This document shows, one piece after another, positions 62,439-64,000 of a DNA stretch of 64,000 nucleotides. Within the stretch, counting starts at the first letter, position 1, and each line of letters begins with the position of its first letter. This DNA is from Nocardioides humilatus. Its GTDB lineage: Bacteria; Actinomycetota; Actinomycetes; Propionibacteriales; Nocardioidaceae. The notes under the pieces are model-generated. The model did not search any database. It saw only the letters and a list, made by a program, of their open reading frames with translations, and had not been told where the DNA came from. The stretch spans positions 117,148 through 181,147 of the forward strand of contig NZ_VUJV01000005.1 in the NCBI RefSeq assembly GCF_008373755.1, read 5' to 3'. The position numbers and the translations under genes are program-made.

Positions 62439-63710
62439 GTGTCCGTCGATCCGACCCTCCTCGACGACCTGGAGTGGCGCGGCCTGCTCGCCCACACCAC
62501 GGATCGCGACGCCCTGCGCGCCGCTCTGGCCGAGGGCAGCGTGCGGTTCTACGTCGGCTTCGACCCCACCGCCCCGAGCCTCCACATGGGCAACCTGGTC
62601 CAGCTCGTCACGGCGCGACGGCTGCAGGATGCCGGGCACACGCCCTTCGCACTCGTCGGCGGTGCCACCGGCATGATCGGCGACCCGAAGGACTCGGGGG
62701 AGCGGACGCTCAACTCCCTGGAGACGGTGAAGGACTGGACCGAGCGCGTCCGCGCCCAGGTGGAGCCGTTCCTCTCGTTCGAGGGGGACAACGCAGCGAC
62801 GATGGTCAACAACTTCGACTGGACATCGACGCTGTCGACGATCGACTTCCTGCGCGACATCGGGAAGCACTTCCCGGTCAACCGGATGCTGGCGCGCGAG
62901 GTCGTGAAGACGCGGCTCGAGGCCGGCATCAGCTACACCGAGTTCAGCTACGTCCTGCTGCAGTCGATGGACTTCCTGCAGCTCCATCGTCAGTACGGCG
63001 TCACGCTGCAGTTCGGCGGCAGCGACCAGTGGGGCAACCTCACCGGTGGCGTCGAGTTGATCCGCCGCGCCGACGGGGGCAAGGCCCACGCGTTCGCGAC
63101 CCCGTTGATCACCAAGGCCGACGGCACCAAGTACGGGAAGACCGAGGGTGGGGCGCTGTGGCTCGACCCGGAGATGTTGTCGCCCTACGCGTTCCACCAG
63201 TTCTGGCTCAACGCCGAGGACGAGAAGGTCGGCGAGCTGCTCCGCACCTTCACCTTCCTGTCGCGCGATGACATCGAGGCGCTGGAGGCGAGGCACACAG
63301 AGAGGCCCTTCCTCCGTGAGGCGCAGAAGGTGCTGGCCGACGAGGTCACGACGATCGTCCACGGGGCCGAGGAGACGACGCAGGCGAAAGCCGCGGCAGA
63401 CGCGCTCTTCGGAGGAGGCGACATCACCACGTTGTCGACGGCGACCCTGGCAGCGGCCCTCTCCGAGGCGGGCGCGGTCGACGTCGACGGCGCTGACGGC
63501 ATCCCGGGCGTGATCGACCTGTTGACGCTGACAGGGCTCGCGGCCAGCAAGGGGGAGGCCCGGCGCACGGTCGCCGAGGGTGGCGTCTACATCAACAACG
63601 TGCGTGTCGACGACGCCGACCACGTGCCCGCCGGCAGTGACCTGATCGGTGGCTCCTGGCTGGTCCTGCGGCGCGGGAAGAAGCGCTTCGCAGGCGTGCG
63701 GATGCGCTGA
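62439..63710 (+). CDS. tyrS: Tyrosyl-tRNA synthetase
   Basis: Class I TyrRS of 423 residues. The HIGH-like motif is PSLHMGN (about 46-52) and the KMSKS-like motif is KYGKT. The ligand-binding NQFGGSDQW-like region reads LQFGGSDQWGNLTGG. A C-terminal S4 RNA-binding domain begins about residue 355 (TGLAASKGEARRTVAEGG). GTG 62439 has AAAGGA at 62428. It lies just before an rRNA operon. Confidence 0.96.
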   Translation: MSVDPTLLDDLEWRGLLAHTTDRDALRAALAEGSVRFYVGFDPTAPSLHMGNLVQLVTARRLQDAGHTPFALVGGATGMIGDPKDSGERTLNSLETVKDWTERVRAQVEPFLSFEGDNAATMVNNFDWTSTLSTIDFLRDIGKHFPVNRMLAREVVKTRLEAGISYTEFSYVLLQSMDFLQLHRQYGVTLQFGGSDQWGNLTGGVELIRRADGGKAHAFATPLITKADGTKYGKTEGGALWLDPEMLSPYAFHQFWLNAEDEKVGELLRTFTFLSRDDIEALEARHTERPFLREAQKVLADEVTTIVHGAEETTQAKAAADALFGGGDITTLSTATLAAALSEAGAVDVDGADGIPGVIDLLTLTGLAASKGEARRTVAEGGVYINNVRVDDADHVPAGSDLIGGSWLVLRRGKKRFAGVRMR

Positions 63711-63756
63711 AACAGGAGGTCCCGAGGCCGTGTGGCGCGGGACACACCACCCCGAT

Positions 63757-63785
63757 TTGTGGGGCGCGTGGGAGGTGTGTAATCT
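63757..63785 (+). promoter_or_regulatory. rRNA operon promoter
   Basis: TTGTGG (63757-63762) and TAATCT (63780-63785) are separated by 17 bp, an excellent sigma-70-type match. They lie in the 290-bp region after tyrS, and the window ends in a typical actinobacterial 16S leader, so this is probably the main rrn promoter. The rest of 63711-63756 holds only short weak dyads. Confidence 0.7.
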
Positions 63786-63817
63786 TCTCCAAGTCGCCAG
63801 GGAGCGGCGGGGAGCAA

Positions 63818-64000
63818 GACTCAGAAGAGTCGGGCTTCCGGCCCCGAGGCGGACGCCCCATTCTCACCAGTTCGGTGACAACGGACATGCCAACGGCAGG
63901 TTCGAACTTCACCGAGATCTGGCTGCGTGCGGGGTGATCACCAAGCGCAGGCACGGATCCGCGAGGAAACGGCCTGGTGCGTGTGATGTTTGAGAACTCA
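63818..64000 (+). other. 16S rRNA leader with hairpin and boxA-like element
   Basis: GACTCAGAAGAGTC (63818-63831) is a 5-4-5 hairpin, and the window ends in TGTTTGAGAACTCA (63987-64000), the conserved actinobacterial antitermination boxA region that stands shortly before the 16S rRNA gene. The rRNA gene itself is outside the window. Short reading frames in this region are rejected. Confidence 0.75.

Overview
The window is high-GC DNA from an actinobacterium, most likely a Nocardioides-like member of the Nocardioidaceae. The basis is the frequent GTG starts, leaderless promoters with a TAnnnT box 6-7 nt before the start codon, the gene order recO-uppS...glyS-dusB and dgt/dnaG, and typical lineage proteins (AbiEi-like, DUF5994-like). 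This is judged from sequence character only; no database was searched. The window starts inside recO and ends in the leader of an rRNA operon whose 16S gene lies just beyond base 64000.

Layout. 1-18.7 kb is mostly housekeeping: recO, uppS, a zinc metallopeptidase lipoprotein, a His-rich membrane protein behind a Zur-like operator, an alpha/beta hydrolase, a formate-dehydrogenase-like molybdoenzyme, two tandem class III cyclases (the second frameshifted), glyS, a lipoprotein, dusB, an SH3/peptidase-like secreted protein, dgt and dnaG. An orphan AbiEi-like gene sits between recO and uppS, bracketed by two copies of a nested palindrome of about 92 bp. tRNA-Asn and a strong terminator close this part.

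18.8-35.5 kb is a coherent hypoxia/nitrate-respiration island: narGHJI, two NarK-type transporters, a YwiC-like membrane protein, two flavin/PNPOx-like proteins, a DoxX-like protein, a tandem universal stress protein, an Acg-type nitroreductase, a BON-like mini-protein, and a two-component pair closely resembling mycobacterial DevR(DosR)/DevS. GGGAC-N4-GTCCC-like palindromes lie before most of these transcription units. I infer that the local DevR-like regulator binds them, making this a compact DosR-type regulon fused to its respiratory machinery. A similar site precedes an Asp-rich secreted protein at 39-40 kb.

35.5-44.7 kb carries a phosphotransferase, an LCP-family cell-wall ligase, an acyltransferase, the Asp-rich calcium-binding-like protein, and a giant secreted IPT/TIG-repeat protein whose last seven repeats are nearly identical at the DNA level, followed by a PIG-L deacetylase and tRNA-Met.

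44.9-55.1 kb is an island of secreted proteins of unknown function: one paralogous pair ending in the same PGDPRITN tail, three choice-of-anchor/ASH-like proteins and a collagen-like protein. They surround a 1278-residue soluble-adenylyl-cyclase-like protein with AAA and TPR-like regions, whose two cyclase domains seem to share one composite active site. 55.1-63.7 kb returns to regulatory and housekeeping genes: LuxR-type HTH, NAD-dependent epimerase, solitary D12-class DNA methyltransferase, PepSY protein, lipoprotein, OmpR-type two-component system, Ser/Thr kinase and tyrS. The rRNA promoter follows.
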